In this document: piece after piece, positions 35,377 through 44,205 of the stretch | Position numbering within the stretch: the stretch's first letter is position 1 | Layout: each line of letters starts with the position of its first letter | DNA from: Saccharothrix syringae | Lineage (GTDB): Bacteria; Actinomycetota; Actinomycetes; Mycobacteriales; Pseudonocardiaceae | Reading direction: 5' to 3' | Length of the DNA: 64,000 bases | Assembly (NCBI RefSeq): GCF_009498035.1 | Contig: NZ_CP034550.1 | Span: forward strand, 2,046,001-2,110,000 | Made by a program: the position numbers and the translations under genes | Notes under the pieces: model-generated | The model's database searches: none | Seen by the model: only the letters and a program-made list of their open reading frames with translations | What the model was told of the DNA's origin: nothing

Positions 35377-36169
35377 CCTGCCGCGTTTGATCGCCACCGA
35401 TCTCGACGGCACCCTGCTTAACGACGATTACGCCGTGTCCGCTCGCACTCGCCGCGCATTGGAGGCGGCGGGTGCGGCGGGTATCGAAGTGCTGTTCGTT
35501 ACGGCGAGGGCGCCACGTGCCGTCCATGACATCGCCGATCAAGCCGGTCACGAGGCGCACGCGGTGTGCAGTAACGGTGCCATCCTCTACGACGTGGGTA
35601 CCCGGACGATCCTGCTGACCGACTTCATCGCCAAGGATCTGGTGACCCTCGTATGTCGCCGACTTTCCGAGGTGCTGCCGGGCTTGCATTTCGCCGTCGA
35701 AACGGGCCAATCCCTCCAGACGCTACCGGGCTTCGTCGTGCCTTGGAACGACGAGTGCTCAACGGTCGACCACTACACCGATTTCGGGCCTGCTGGCAAG
35801 CTCTTCGTCCGGCTGGAAGGACTTGACAACGACGCCCTCGTCGCCGTCGTGCGTGATGTGGTCGGCTCGCTGGTGACCTGCACCCACTCGGGTGGTCAGG
35901 GGTTCGTGGAACTGACCGCCGCCGGAGTCTCGAAGCTCGACGCCGTCATGGACTATTGTGCAAGCCGCGGGATCGATCGGTCGCAGGTGCTCGCCTTTGG
36001 TGACATGCCGAATGACCTTGACTTACTCGGGTGGGCGGGGGGCGCGTACGCGCCACGCAACGCACACACCAGCGTACGCGCGCTGATTCCAGTGATCGAC
36101 GGCAACAATGAGGACGGGGTCGCCAAAGTCCTCGAAAACCTCTTGAGCGCCACGGACTCGACTGGATAG
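35369..36169 (+). CDS. HAD-superfamily phosphatase (Cof-type)
   Basis: 266 residues from TTG 35369, which overlaps the CYTH gene by 8 bp; an ATG at 35333 would overlap by 44 bp. HAD motifs are motif I 'IATDLDGTLLND', motif II 'VLFVTARAP', the Lys of motif III in 'GVSKLDAVM', and motif IV 'VLAFGDMPNDLDLL'. Cof-type HADs remove phosphate from sugar phosphates and small phosphorylated metabolites. It could dephosphorylate a pathway intermediate before transport. A 100-bp gap to the next gene may hold a promoter. Confidence 0.85.
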   Translation: MSDLPRLIATDLDGTLLNDDYAVSARTRRALEAAGAAGIEVLFVTARAPRAVHDIADQAGHEAHAVCSNGAILYDVGTRTILLTDFIAKDLVTLVCRRLSEVLPGLHFAVETGQSLQTLPGFVVPWNDECSTVDHYTDFGPAGKLFVRLEGLDNDALVAVVRDVVGSLVTCTHSGGQGFVELTAAGVSKLDAVMDYCASRGIDRSQVLAFGDMPNDLDLLGWAGGAYAPRNAHTSVRALIPVIDGNNEDGVAKVLENLLSATDSTG

Positions 36170-36274
36170 CGTCATTCCATTTGTCCGTGACCTGGCTTAC
36201 CGGGTTGAATCAATCACGTTAATCGGACCCTGTGCGACAGATGCGGTATGTCAGGGCCTGAGTTTGGGGGGCAA

Positions 36275-37561
36275 GTGTCCTTCTATCGAGTTGTGGTGGT
36301 CGGGGTCGGCTATGTCGGTCTGACGACGGCGGCGTGCCTGGCCTCGCTGGGCCACCACGTGGTGTGCGCGGACATCGACGAGGCCAAGGTCGCGGCGCTG
36401 CGCGAGGGCCGGGTATCCATCCTGGAGCCGGGGCTAACCGAGCTGGTCGCCAAGGGTTTGGCGGCTGGACGGTTGGAGTTCGTGGTGGGCGCGCGGGCGG
36501 CGGTGGGGGAGGCCGAGGTGGTATTCCTGTGCCTGCCCACGCCGATGGGCGCGGGCGGCGCGGCGGACCTGTCGGCGGTGGAGGCGGTGATTGCCGAGGT
36601 GCGCGGGTTGCTGCCGCCGGGCTGCGTCCTGGTGACGAAGTCGACGGTGCCGGTGGGCACGGCGGCGCGGGTGACGGAGCTGCTGGGCCGTGGGGACGTG
36701 GCGGTGGTGTCCAATCCGGAGTTCCTGTGCGAAGGCAGCGCGGTGGATGATTTCATGCACCCGGACCGGATCGTGGTGGGTTCGGACGTGCAGCACGCCG
36801 CGGAGCGGGTCGCGGCCTTGTACGCGCGGGTGGGTGTGCCGACGGTGTTGATCGACGCGGCGTCGGCGGAGATGGTGAAGTACGCGGCGAACACGTTCCT
36901 GGCGATGAAGCTGTCTTACGTCAACGCGATGGCCGAGCTGTGCGAGCGGTTGGGCGCGGACATCGCGGACGTGGCCGAGGGGATGGGGTTCGACCACCGG
37001 ATCGGGCAGTCGTTCCTGCGGCCGGGGCCGGGATGGGGCGGGTCGTGCCTGCCCAAAGACACCCATGCGCTGTTGCGGATGTCGGAGGCGGCTGGGTTCG
37101 ACTTCTCGCTGTTGCGGGCCACGATCGAGACCAACGAGGGGCAGCGCGACCGGGTGGTGGAGAAGGTGCGCGCCGCGGTCGACGGCAGGCTGGACGGCGC
37201 CCGCCTGGGGCTGCTGGGGCTGGCGTTCAAGGCGGGCACCGACGATCTGCGCGACTCGCCCGCCCTGGCGGTGGCGCATCGGTTGCGGGAGGAGGGTGCG
37301 GAGTTGGTGGCGTTCGACCCGGCCGTGCCCGCGGCGGTGGTCGGTGTGACCGACGACGTGGCGGTGGTGAGTGACGCGGGGCAGGCGGTCAAGGGCGCGG
37401 ACGCGGTGGTGGTGCTGACCGAGTGGCCCGAGTTCCGCAAGCTGGACTGGGCGGACATGGCTGGGCGGATGTCGGGTCGGGTCGTGGTTGACACGCGCAA
37501 CGTGCTCGACCAGGACATCCTGGGCTTGGCCAACCTGAGCGTGATCGGCATCGGCCGCTAG
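36275..37561 (+). CDS. ugd: UDP-glucose 6-dehydrogenase
   Basis: 428 residues from GTG 36275 (GGGGGG ribosome site; ATG 36248 adds nine residues). It oxidises UDP-glucose to UDP-glucuronate with two NAD+. The motifs are 'VVVVGVGYVGLTTAACLASLGH' (NAD, residues 5-26), 'TKSTVPVGTAARV', 'VKYAANTFLAMKLSYVNAMAEL', and the catalytic Cys in 'GWGGSCLPKDTHAL'. Its codon use is more GTG/GCG-extreme than that of the preceding genes, which suggests a different origin. Paired with the UXS gene 466 bp downstream, it would supply UDP-xylose. Confidence 0.92.
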   Translation: MSFYRVVVVGVGYVGLTTAACLASLGHHVVCADIDEAKVAALREGRVSILEPGLTELVAKGLAAGRLEFVVGARAAVGEAEVVFLCLPTPMGAGGAADLSAVEAVIAEVRGLLPPGCVLVTKSTVPVGTAARVTELLGRGDVAVVSNPEFLCEGSAVDDFMHPDRIVVGSDVQHAAERVAALYARVGVPTVLIDAASAEMVKYAANTFLAMKLSYVNAMAELCERLGADIADVAEGMGFDHRIGQSFLRPGPGWGGSCLPKDTHALLRMSEAAGFDFSLLRATIETNEGQRDRVVEKVRAAVDGRLDGARLGLLGLAFKAGTDDLRDSPALAVAHRLREEGAELVAFDPAVPAAVVGVTDDVAVVSDAGQAVKGADAVVVLTEWPEFRKLDWADMAGRMSGRVVVDTRNVLDQDILGLANLSVIGIGR

Positions 37562-37570
37562 GGCCTGTCC

Positions 37571-37990
37571 TCAAAGCCAGATGAGCAGCGTGGCCAGGTC
37601 GAGCATGCCTCGATAGGACACGGCGGTCTTGTCGAAGCGGGTGGCGATGGCGCGGAACTGCTTGAGCCGGTTGAAGCAGCGTTCGACCACGTTGCGGCGC
37701 TTGTAGGCAATCGGGTCGAAGGCCGGTGGGCGTCCGCCGGCCCGGCCGCGGCGGCGCCGGTTGGCCTGTTGATCGCGGCGTTCGGGGATGGTGGCCGGGA
37801 TGTGGCGTCGGCGCAGGTAAGTGCGGATGGCGCGGCTGGAGTACCCCTTGTCCGCGATCACCCGGCTCGGCCTGGTCGCCGGCCGTCCCGGTCCCGGCCG
37901 GTCGAACCGGATCCCGGCCAGTACCTCCCCGATTCCGTCAGGGCCTCTGATCGTCGTCTCGACGGATCCGTCCTGCAACGCGTCGGCTGA
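37571..37990 (-). pseudogene. IS5-family transposase, C-terminal fragment
   Basis: About 135 codons matching the end of an IS5-group DDE transposase: 'VIADKGYSSRAIRTYLRRR' and 'KRRNVVERCFNRLKQFRAIATR'. The N-terminal half and the other inverted repeat are missing. It sits between UDP-glucose dehydrogenase and UDP-glucuronate decarboxylase, probably splitting a former operon. Confidence 0.85.
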
Positions 37991-38026
37991 TCGACGAACT
38001 GATAATGAGAGAAAGGATCTGCGGTG

Positions 38027-39010
38027 ATGCGAGCGGTAGTCATGGGGGGTGCGGGCTTCATCGGCTCGCACCTGGTTGACCGGCTGGTCGCCGATGGGTG
38101 GCGGGTCGTCGTGCTGGACGACCTGTCCTCCGGGCACACCGCGAACATCGCCGGGCACCTGGAGCGGCCGGGCTTCGAGTTCCACGAAGTCGACATCTGC
38201 GGCGACTGGGAGGTCGCGGGCGGGGTCGACCTGGTGCTGAACTTCGCGAGCCCGGCCTCGCCGCCACGCTACCTGCAACGGCCGTTGGAGACCTTGGACG
38301 TAGGCTCGACCGGCGTGCGGCGGGTCGCGGACTTCGCCGCTGCCAAGGGCGCGCGGTTGGTGCACGCGTCCACCAGCGAGGTCTACGGCGAGCCACAGGT
38401 GCACCCGCAGACCGAGACGTACTGGGGCAACGTCAATCCGATCGGCCCGCGCAGCGTCTACGACGAGTCCAAGCGGTTCGCCGAGGCGCTGCTGGCTGCC
38501 TACCACCGGCTGGGCCGGGTGGACGTCGGGTTGGTCCGGATCTTCAACACCTATGGGCCGCGACTGCACGCATCCGACGGGCGCGTGGTGTCGAACTTCG
38601 TGGACCAGGCGCTGCGGGGCGAGCCGCTGACCGTCTACGGGACCGGGCAGCAGACGCGCAGCTTCTGCTACGTCGACGACCTGGTCCGCGGCATCCTGGC
38701 GTTCGCCGCCGCCGGGAGCGAGTTCGGCCCGGTGAACCTGGGAAACCCGCACGAGGTCACCGTGCTGGAGCTGGCGACGTTGGTGGGCGAGCTGACCGGC
38801 ACCGAGGTGAATCTGGTGCACCACGACCTGCCGGTGGATGACCCAACCCAGCGCCGGCCGGACATCACCCGGGCCAGCGAGCTGTTGGGCTGGAAGCCCG
38901 AGCACTCGCTGCGCGACGGCCTCGCGCATACCGTCGACTGGTTCCGCGAACGATCCAACAGCAACGCGGTCAAGGTCTTTGCCGAAGGCGCCAACTGCTC
39001 GGGCCACTGA
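38027..39010 (+). CDS. UDP-glucuronate decarboxylase (UDP-xylose synthase)
   Basis: 327 residues; AAAGGA ribosome site. An extended SDR with 'VVMGGAGFIGSHLVDRLV' for NAD, the UXS hallmark 'NFASPASPPRYLQRPLETL', the active site 'STSEVYGEPQ', 'YDESKRFAEAL', and 'FNTYGPRL'. It converts UDP-glucuronate to UDP-xylose. With the upstream UDP-glucose dehydrogenase it forms a two-step UDP-pentose supply, plausibly the donor for one of the two glycosyltransferases. The residues after ~315 ('NSNAVKVFAEGANC') do not look like the family and may come from IS-derived readthrough. Confidence 0.92.
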   Translation: MRAVVMGGAGFIGSHLVDRLVADGWRVVVLDDLSSGHTANIAGHLERPGFEFHEVDICGDWEVAGGVDLVLNFASPASPPRYLQRPLETLDVGSTGVRRVADFAAAKGARLVHASTSEVYGEPQVHPQTETYWGNVNPIGPRSVYDESKRFAEALLAAYHRLGRVDVGLVRIFNTYGPRLHASDGRVVSNFVDQALRGEPLTVYGTGQQTRSFCYVDDLVRGILAFAAAGSEFGPVNLGNPHEVTVLELATLVGELTGTEVNLVHHDLPVDDPTQRRPDITRASELLGWKPEHSLRDGLAHTVDWFRERSNSNAVKVFAEGANCSGH

Positions 39011-39207
39011 TCGAAGATGATGACCTTGCGGGGCTGGATCGTCGTCGACCCGGCGCGCGCACCCGCCGTGCTGGATGTGCTCATTCCAAAAAGACGGTTC
39101 ACTGACCGCCCACCAGGCATGCCGCCAGTCCGTACCGTGACACAGATGAGCGCCTGGTCAAATAGGTCCGACACCAGGCGTTGGCCGTGCGATCAAACCG
39201 CGCATAA

Positions 39208-39300
39208 ACACCTGTGGGGTGTCAAAAGTCGGCCACATGCTCTGACCTGCAGTTAGGCTGCTGCGGGTTCGTACTCGTTGATCAGGTCGCCGAGGACTGG
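39208..39300 (-). pseudogene. 3' end of an integrase-core transposase
   Basis: On the minus strand this reads 'PVLGDLINEYEPAAA-stop' followed by a trailer. It matches, base for base over long stretches, the end of the transposase relic at 61470-61560. It is the tail of the same IS type, cut off by the element that starts at 39337. The rest of 39011-39336 has no gene. Confidence 0.7.
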
Positions 39301-39336
39301 TCGACGGCGTTGTGCCTGTCGAAAACCTCGTCCGTA

Positions 39337-39671
39337 GGGACTGTACAAATGTCGGCTCTGGCCCGTAGTCGGTGGTAACGGTGAGTAGCCGGTCACGGCC
39401 GTGACCTTGCGGTGGAGATCGATCCCCTTGCCGGGAAGGTGCTTTCGGACTGTCGACGCCTTTGTCATCGCAGCGCCGGGCATCGGACGGCACGGCCACA
39501 ACCCGGACAGGGGACCGCGACCACTGCCCTCCGCCCCGCATCCAACGACCAGAACCGACAGTCCGGAAATGCTGTCCCGCAAGGGGGTCGGCATTCATCA
39601 TAGATCACGAACCGACCGGCTACTCACCGTTACCACCGAAAGTGCACCAGAGCCGACAACTGGACAGACCC
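39337..39671. mobile_element. Non-autonomous transposon (MITE-like), copy 1
   Basis: 335 bp with long imperfect terminal inverted repeats. The outer ends are GGGACTGT and ACAGACCC; the inner arms contain CGGTGGTAACGGTGAGTAG and its complement near 39370-39388 and 39620-39638. The interior encodes no transposase. A second copy, in the opposite orientation, is at 57389-57726. No target duplication is evident here, so this copy is probably old. Its right end abuts the toxin gene. Confidence 0.8.
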
Positions 39672-39688
39672 ACGAGACTGCCAAGGCG

Positions 39689-40882
39689 ATGGCCAGTCAG
39701 GGCATCAGCAAGGAGGACTACGAGCGGGCCCTGGCCGATGCCCACAAGACCAAGTGGGATGTGATCAAGGAGGTCGCCTGGGACGTCCTGAAGGAGATCT
39801 CGGGCTGGAACGACATTGTCGACTGCTTCACCAAGGGTGACATCTGGGGTTGCGCCGGCATGGTCGCGGGCTTGGTCCCGTGGGGCAAGGTCGGCAAGAT
39901 CCTCGAAGCCGGCTGGAACGCCATCAAGGCCGTCGACCGACTCACTTCCATCGTCAGCAAGGCGCAGGGCGTGCTGCGCCGCGTCCAGGGCATCACCGAA
40001 CGGGTGACTCAGGCTGTCACCGAGAAGTTCCAGAAGCTGGGCTCTCGCGGCGGCGACGTCGGTGAGAGTTGTGTGCTGCACAGCTTCGTCGGCGCGACCC
40101 TGGTGCTGATGGCCGACGGCTCGACCAAGCCGATCTCCGAGGTCGAGATCGGGGACGAGGTCAAGGCCACGGACCCGGCCACGGGTGAGACCACCGACCG
40201 CGAGGTCGTCGCCACCATCGTCCACAACGACGAAGGCGACATGACCAAACTGACCGTGGCCGGTGAGGACGGCACCACGGGCAGCGTGAGCGCCACCTCC
40301 TGGCACCCGGTCTGGGTCGACGCCGAAGGCCGCTTCGTCAACATCGGTGACCTCGAACCTGGCCAGCGCCTCGCCTCGGCCGACGGCGGTGGCGGCGGCG
40401 TACCGACCGTCACCGACGTTGACCGCTACACCCACTACGAACCGGTCTACGACCTCACCGTTGAGGGCGTTCACACGTACTACGTGCTGGCGGGGACCAC
40501 GCCGGTCTTGGTTCACAATTGTGGCAATGCCGTCAGCGTCAAGCAGGTTAAAATGGCGGTGGGCAGGGCTGACATGAGCGTTTCCCAATACGACATAGTG
40601 CACGTTCCAGAAATTCGCACCACGGGTGATGGTATTCCTGCCTACGGGAACAGTCCTCACGACGGCAACGGGAGGCCGAATCTGGGCCCGCGAGGACGTC
40701 CGGTGATCCAAATCTCAGACATGGGGCTGGCCGACATGGACACGGCAGTGGCGACGATCTTCCACGAGGTCTACCACCATCGGATGTATGCCACTCGGCG
40801 AAGCTCCATGGGAGGCACGGAGGCCGACGCAGAGGCATACGGACAGGCTATGCTTGGTGTCTTCAGGCGGAGGACGAGTTGA
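39689..40882 (+). CDS. Polymorphic toxin C-terminus: Hint domain plus HExxH metallopeptidase-like domain
   Basis: 397 residues from ATG 39689. A helical pre-toxin region (~1-125) is followed by a Hint/intein-like autoprocessing domain. It begins at 'CVLHSFVGATLVLMADGST' and ends 'TPVLVHNC', the standard C-terminal His-Asn-Cys. The terminal ~120 residues contain 'ATIFHEVYHHRM', a zinc HExxH motif at 359-363. In polymorphic toxin systems, Hint releases the C-terminal toxin. Here the toxin would be a metallopeptidase, which is inferred. The gene lacks the delivery N-terminus. The open frame continues upstream into the MITE (to 39401), so the original gene was probably truncated there. The stop touches the next gene (TGATG). 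Confidence 0.8.
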   Translation: MASQGISKEDYERALADAHKTKWDVIKEVAWDVLKEISGWNDIVDCFTKGDIWGCAGMVAGLVPWGKVGKILEAGWNAIKAVDRLTSIVSKAQGVLRRVQGITERVTQAVTEKFQKLGSRGGDVGESCVLHSFVGATLVLMADGSTKPISEVEIGDEVKATDPATGETTDREVVATIVHNDEGDMTKLTVAGEDGTTGSVSATSWHPVWVDAEGRFVNIGDLEPGQRLASADGGGGGVPTVTDVDRYTHYEPVYDLTVEGVHTYYVLAGTTPVLVHNCGNAVSVKQVKMAVGRADMSVSQYDIVHVPEIRTTGDGIPAYGNSPHDGNGRPNLGPRGRPVIQISDMGLADMDTAVATIFHEVYHHRMYATRRSSMGGTEADAEAYGQAMLGVFRRRTS

Positions 40883-41250
40883 TGAATCGAATTACGCGCT
40901 TCACGTCCCAGGAGTTGGAGGCCCTTGGGCGGGAGCGGAACTTTCTCCGGGACCAGTCGGAATGGCTTTGTCCCGCATGTGGCGAGATTTCAGTTCGCAC
41001 CTATCTCAGGAACGCGCAACACGCAGGTCGTCCTGCGGTGATCGGTTACACGTGGTGTGCTGCTTGCCGCAGGATGTCCGGCTCGACCGGTCCGCTGCCA
41101 CCCGGGCTGGTCATCTCCGATCCGTGGCGAGAACTGGACAGGGCGGCGTGGGAAGAGTTCGACACGAGCCTGCCCAGGCTCTTCGCCAGGCTTGACCGGC
41201 TGTGGGAGGACGGGGTGCTGCCGCAAGGCATCAGTTGGAGCCGGCGGTAG
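40882..41250 (+). CDS. Putative immunity protein
   Basis: 122 residues with a zinc-ribbon-like pair 'CPAC' (~32) and 'CAAC' (~59), and an acidic C-terminal helix 'REELDRAAWEEFD'-like. Its ATG overlaps the toxin stop by one base. A small acidic gene directly after a Hint toxin is the normal place for the cognate immunity protein. The assignment rests on position, as no family is recognised. Confidence 0.6.
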   Translation: MNRITRFTSQELEALGRERNFLRDQSEWLCPACGEISVRTYLRNAQHAGRPAVIGYTWCAACRRMSGSTGPLPPGLVISDPWRELDRAAWEEFDTSLPRLFARLDRLWEDGVLPQGISWSRR

Positions 41251-41279
41251 GTCGGCGACGTTATAACCCGAGCAAGCGC

Positions 41280-41310
41280 AGGTCCCGCCAGGTCCGTCTT
41301 GGCGGGACCT
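41280..41310 (+). terminator. Hairpin terminator after the toxin-immunity pair
   Basis: AGGTCCCGCCA (41280-41290) pairs perfectly with TGGCGGGACCT (41300-41310) around a 9-base loop, 30 bp after the immunity stop. Confidence 0.75.
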
Positions 41311-41520
41311 CTCGGCCTGAACGTTCCTGATCGGCACACCGCCCCGTCGCATAACGGATCACATCAAGATGCCGCCTGCCCGCCGCGAGGCCGGCACCCC
41401 AGTAGCCGGTCCCGCAGCTCCGGTCGGCAGGTCACCAGGTCGGGGATCAGCGGGGCCAGGTTGCCGTACACCATCGACCTACCATCCAACCGGGAGCGTG
41501 CGCCCCGGCGGCCTGTGCAT

Positions 41521-41629
41521 GCCGAAAATGTCATCCGCGCAGGTCTGGCAACGTGGTGGTACTCGTTGAGGATGCTGCCCAACCGCCGTTGTTGGCGGAG
41601 GCGATGTCGGACAGCGGATACGGGAACAA
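41521..41629 (+). repeat. Interspersed ~118-bp repeat, copy A
   Basis: Starts GCCGAAAATGTCATCCGCGC and ends near CGGGAACAA. Similar along its length to copies B (44379-44496) and C (41843-41959, inverted), with a small internal deletion. Confidence 0.7.
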
Positions 41630-41842
41630 TCGGTCCAGCGCTGCGGCGTTGTGCTTGGGCGGGTCGTCGCCGGACTGAGTGCGGCCTTAGCCACTTGATT
41701 TCGTGGTCAAGTGAGCAGGCTCCACCGGGATTAAGCACTTCAGCGACACGGTCATGCCTGTCGTACGGCTCGTGGATGGCGTGACCGACCCGACGTGCCC
41801 CGACGCGCTGTGCGTGACGTTCGCTCGCGTCGAGCATCATGC

Positions 41843-41959
41843 TGTTCCCGCACCCGCTGTCCGGCCGGTTCGACAGCGCCTTCGGCGACGACAGCGGTCG
41901 GACAGTACTCTCAACGAGCACCATCATGCTGTCTGACCTGCACGGACGACATTCTCGGC
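41843..41959 (-). repeat. Interspersed ~118-bp repeat, copy C
   Basis: Minus-strand copy: starts GCCGAGAATGTCGTCCGTGC at 41959 and ends CGGGTGCGGGAACAG at 41843. Together with copy A it forms an inverted pair about 320 bp apart. The rest of 41311-42048 holds no gene. Confidence 0.7.
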
Positions 41960-42048
41960 AGGCACAAGCCTTGCGGCTGGCTGGTTCACTTCTGGAGTTC
42001 AGGTGCTCTCGCGCGGCGCTACCCAGGTGGCGTTGACAGCGCCGCCCG

Positions 42049-44205
42049 CTACGGCAACGGGATCCGTCTCGGAACGCGGAGCCCAGGGCTGGTCGGCGCG
42101 TCCTCGGCACCGACGAGGCCGAGCTTGGCGAGCGCTCTGGCCAACCGCCGCGAGCCGTGGTCCCCGCCGCCCACGCGTCTCATCAGCGAGAAGAACCGCT
42201 GCACCTCCGCCTGCGACCCCAGCCGTGCCTCCAGCGCCACGTGCAGCGGTCGCCACCGTTGGTCGAGGTATGCGTGGATCATGACATCCTCGCCGACCAC
42301 GCCCGCTAGTTGTTCCACGACGCGGACGTTGCGGTCGTAGGCGTTGCGCACAGTGGCCGCGCCGGACCACCGGCGAGCCAGCCACTCGGTGACGCCCTCG
42401 TTCCAATAGGTGCCGAGCAGGACGTTCGTGCCCGACCGCTGCGACGCCCAGTGCAGCATCTCGTGGAACACCTCGTGGTCGGTGGCTCCCGGCGGCAGGT
42501 GCAACGCCCCGCGCACGTGCACGACCAACTCCTCACGCGCCCGCGAACGCAACGGACGTTCGCGGAAGAACGCGCCGACGTCTTGCGGCGCCACACCACG
42601 TACCGGATCAAGGGCATAGGTCGCCTCGAACGACTCACGTGACGGATGCGCTCGCACGACGCTGCGACTGGGGCCCGGCCTGCGCACCGTGCGGAGGAAG
42701 CGTTCCAGCACGCGGTCCACCCGGACGTCGGCAGGCTGTCCCGCCGACGGGGCGGTGGCCTGCGTCCTAGGCACTTCTTGTTCTACCTCCTCGACCTGGT
42801 GCAGGACTTGGTCCACTTCGCGCTGGATACGCTGCCGGGAAGCGCCGGTCGACTCGAGCCCGCGGCAGCGGTCGCGAAGCCCGCGGAACACTTGCGGCGT
42901 GGACCTGACCATCCGGGCCATCCCGTACACCAGCACCAACTGGTTCACGGTGTCCCAGGCGCGCAGGAACTGCCGACCCTCCGCCGTACACCCCAGGTCG
43001 TCGCGCATCTCCCGCACGGCCAGGTCCGCCGCGCCGTACGCGAGGTCCACCGCGGCGACGAGCCTGGCCGCGCGAGACCCGGCGGCGATGACGCCGTGAC
43101 CGCCCATCGCCAACGCGGCGACGTCGGCCACCGTAGCCATCTCCTGCCGGAACTGCTTGTTACGCAACGAGAACAGGTTCACTGCCGGCAGGTTGACCAC
43201 GTCACCGGACCGTGCACCGACCTCCGGCTCGGCGGCGAGGAACCGCACCGCGACCAGCTGGAGCGGGTCGAGGTCCCACGTGCGTCGCCACACCCGCACC
43301 GGTCCGACAAGGGCGTCCAGGCACAGCCGCAACCGCCCCGCGGACGTCCACTCGAGCACCTCCACGTGCACCCGCTGCCGGAACCGCGCGGCCTGGGACA
43401 GAGGAGGATCGGCCCATGGGATCTCGGGCGCGTTCTCGGCCTCGACCAACGCCCGCGCCGGGTCCAGCGCGCCGAACGTCAACCGCCGGAGCTCACTGTG
43501 CAGAGCGCTGTTCTCCGTACCGTCGACCACCGCCTCCAACCGGCGCAACAGCGCCGACCCGCCCGATCGGAGCCGGGCGACGAGCGTCGGCCGGTCGGCG
43601 GTCCCGGTCGTGGCGAGTAACCGCACGATCTGCCGTTCATCGTCGTCCGCGACGACGACCCCGCCGGCGAGGTCGGAGAGCAGCCGGACCCGGTCATCCA
43701 ACGGCAGCGAACGCACCTCGTCGTCATTCAGCTGGTCGATGGTGATGAGACCGCGCCGCAGCTGCTCGAGCCTCTCGGCCACGCGTTGCTCCGCCGGAAC
43801 CGGCCGCCGCCGCACCCACGCCTCGATCCTCAGCAACGCCGAGACCGGGTGGTCGAACACCTGTCGCTGCGCCGCCGCGTCCAGCCGGAACAGCTGGAGC
43901 GCGTCCAGACCGGCGAGGTGCCGCTCCTGCTCATCCGCCGTCCACGAGTAGTACAGCGCGGCCGCGCGGTCCCAGGCGCCACCGGCGACCGCCGACGCCC
44001 AAGCCGACTCGCCCTGGCCTCGGCTCTGCCGCTGCACCACGGTCTCAGGCCGGCTCCCTGCCCGAATGGCGCGGGCCACGGCCCGGTTGCCCGCCGTGCG
44101 CTGCAACGAGTCCCATGCGCCCAACGGCATCCGCTGCACAGGTTGCCCGTCCTGGGTAGGGTCCAGCGCCGACCGCCCGCTGCCAGGCCACCGCCGAGTA
44201 ACCAC
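42049..44205 (-). CDS. eCIS-cargo-like protein with HExxH metallopeptidase domain
   Basis: 718 residues from GTG 44205 (GGAG about 12 bases upstream; the frame is open to 44268). The N-terminus holds 'SLQRTAGNRAVARAI' and 'VVQRQ', the short motif common in proteins linked to extracellular contractile injection systems. The long middle is helical. The C-terminal domain has the zinc site 'DHEVFHEMLHWAS' (His581-Glu582-x-x-His585) and a downstream 'NEGVTEWLARRW' whose Glu could be the third ligand, a gluzincin pattern. It is probably a secreted or injected protease effector. No eCIS structural genes are in the window. Confidence 0.7.
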   Translation of the reverse strand: MVTRRWPGSGRSALDPTQDGQPVQRMPLGAWDSLQRTAGNRAVARAIRAGSRPETVVQRQSRGQGESAWASAVAGGAWDRAAALYYSWTADEQERHLAGLDALQLFRLDAAAQRQVFDHPVSALLRIEAWVRRRPVPAEQRVAERLEQLRRGLITIDQLNDDEVRSLPLDDRVRLLSDLAGGVVVADDDERQIVRLLATTGTADRPTLVARLRSGGSALLRRLEAVVDGTENSALHSELRRLTFGALDPARALVEAENAPEIPWADPPLSQAARFRQRVHVEVLEWTSAGRLRLCLDALVGPVRVWRRTWDLDPLQLVAVRFLAAEPEVGARSGDVVNLPAVNLFSLRNKQFRQEMATVADVAALAMGGHGVIAAGSRAARLVAAVDLAYGAADLAVREMRDDLGCTAEGRQFLRAWDTVNQLVLVYGMARMVRSTPQVFRGLRDRCRGLESTGASRQRIQREVDQVLHQVEEVEQEVPRTQATAPSAGQPADVRVDRVLERFLRTVRRPGPSRSVVRAHPSRESFEATYALDPVRGVAPQDVGAFFRERPLRSRAREELVVHVRGALHLPPGATDHEVFHEMLHWASQRSGTNVLLGTYWNEGVTEWLARRWSGAATVRNAYDRNVRVVEQLAGVVGEDVMIHAYLDQRWRPLHVALEARLGSQAEVQRFFSLMRRVGGGDHGSRRLARALAKLGLVGAEDAPTSPGLRVPRRIPLP

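Noticed and set aside
26676..36169. A blasticidin- or fosfomycin-type cluster
   Set aside because: No cytosylglucuronate synthase, CMP hydrolase of the blasticidin type, PEP mutase or phosphonate genes are present; only single enzyme types are shared.
37991..39007. Long minus-strand open frame continuous with the IS5 fragment
   Set aside because: It is the antisense shadow of the UDP-glucuronate decarboxylase gene; only the part below 37990 matches a transposase.
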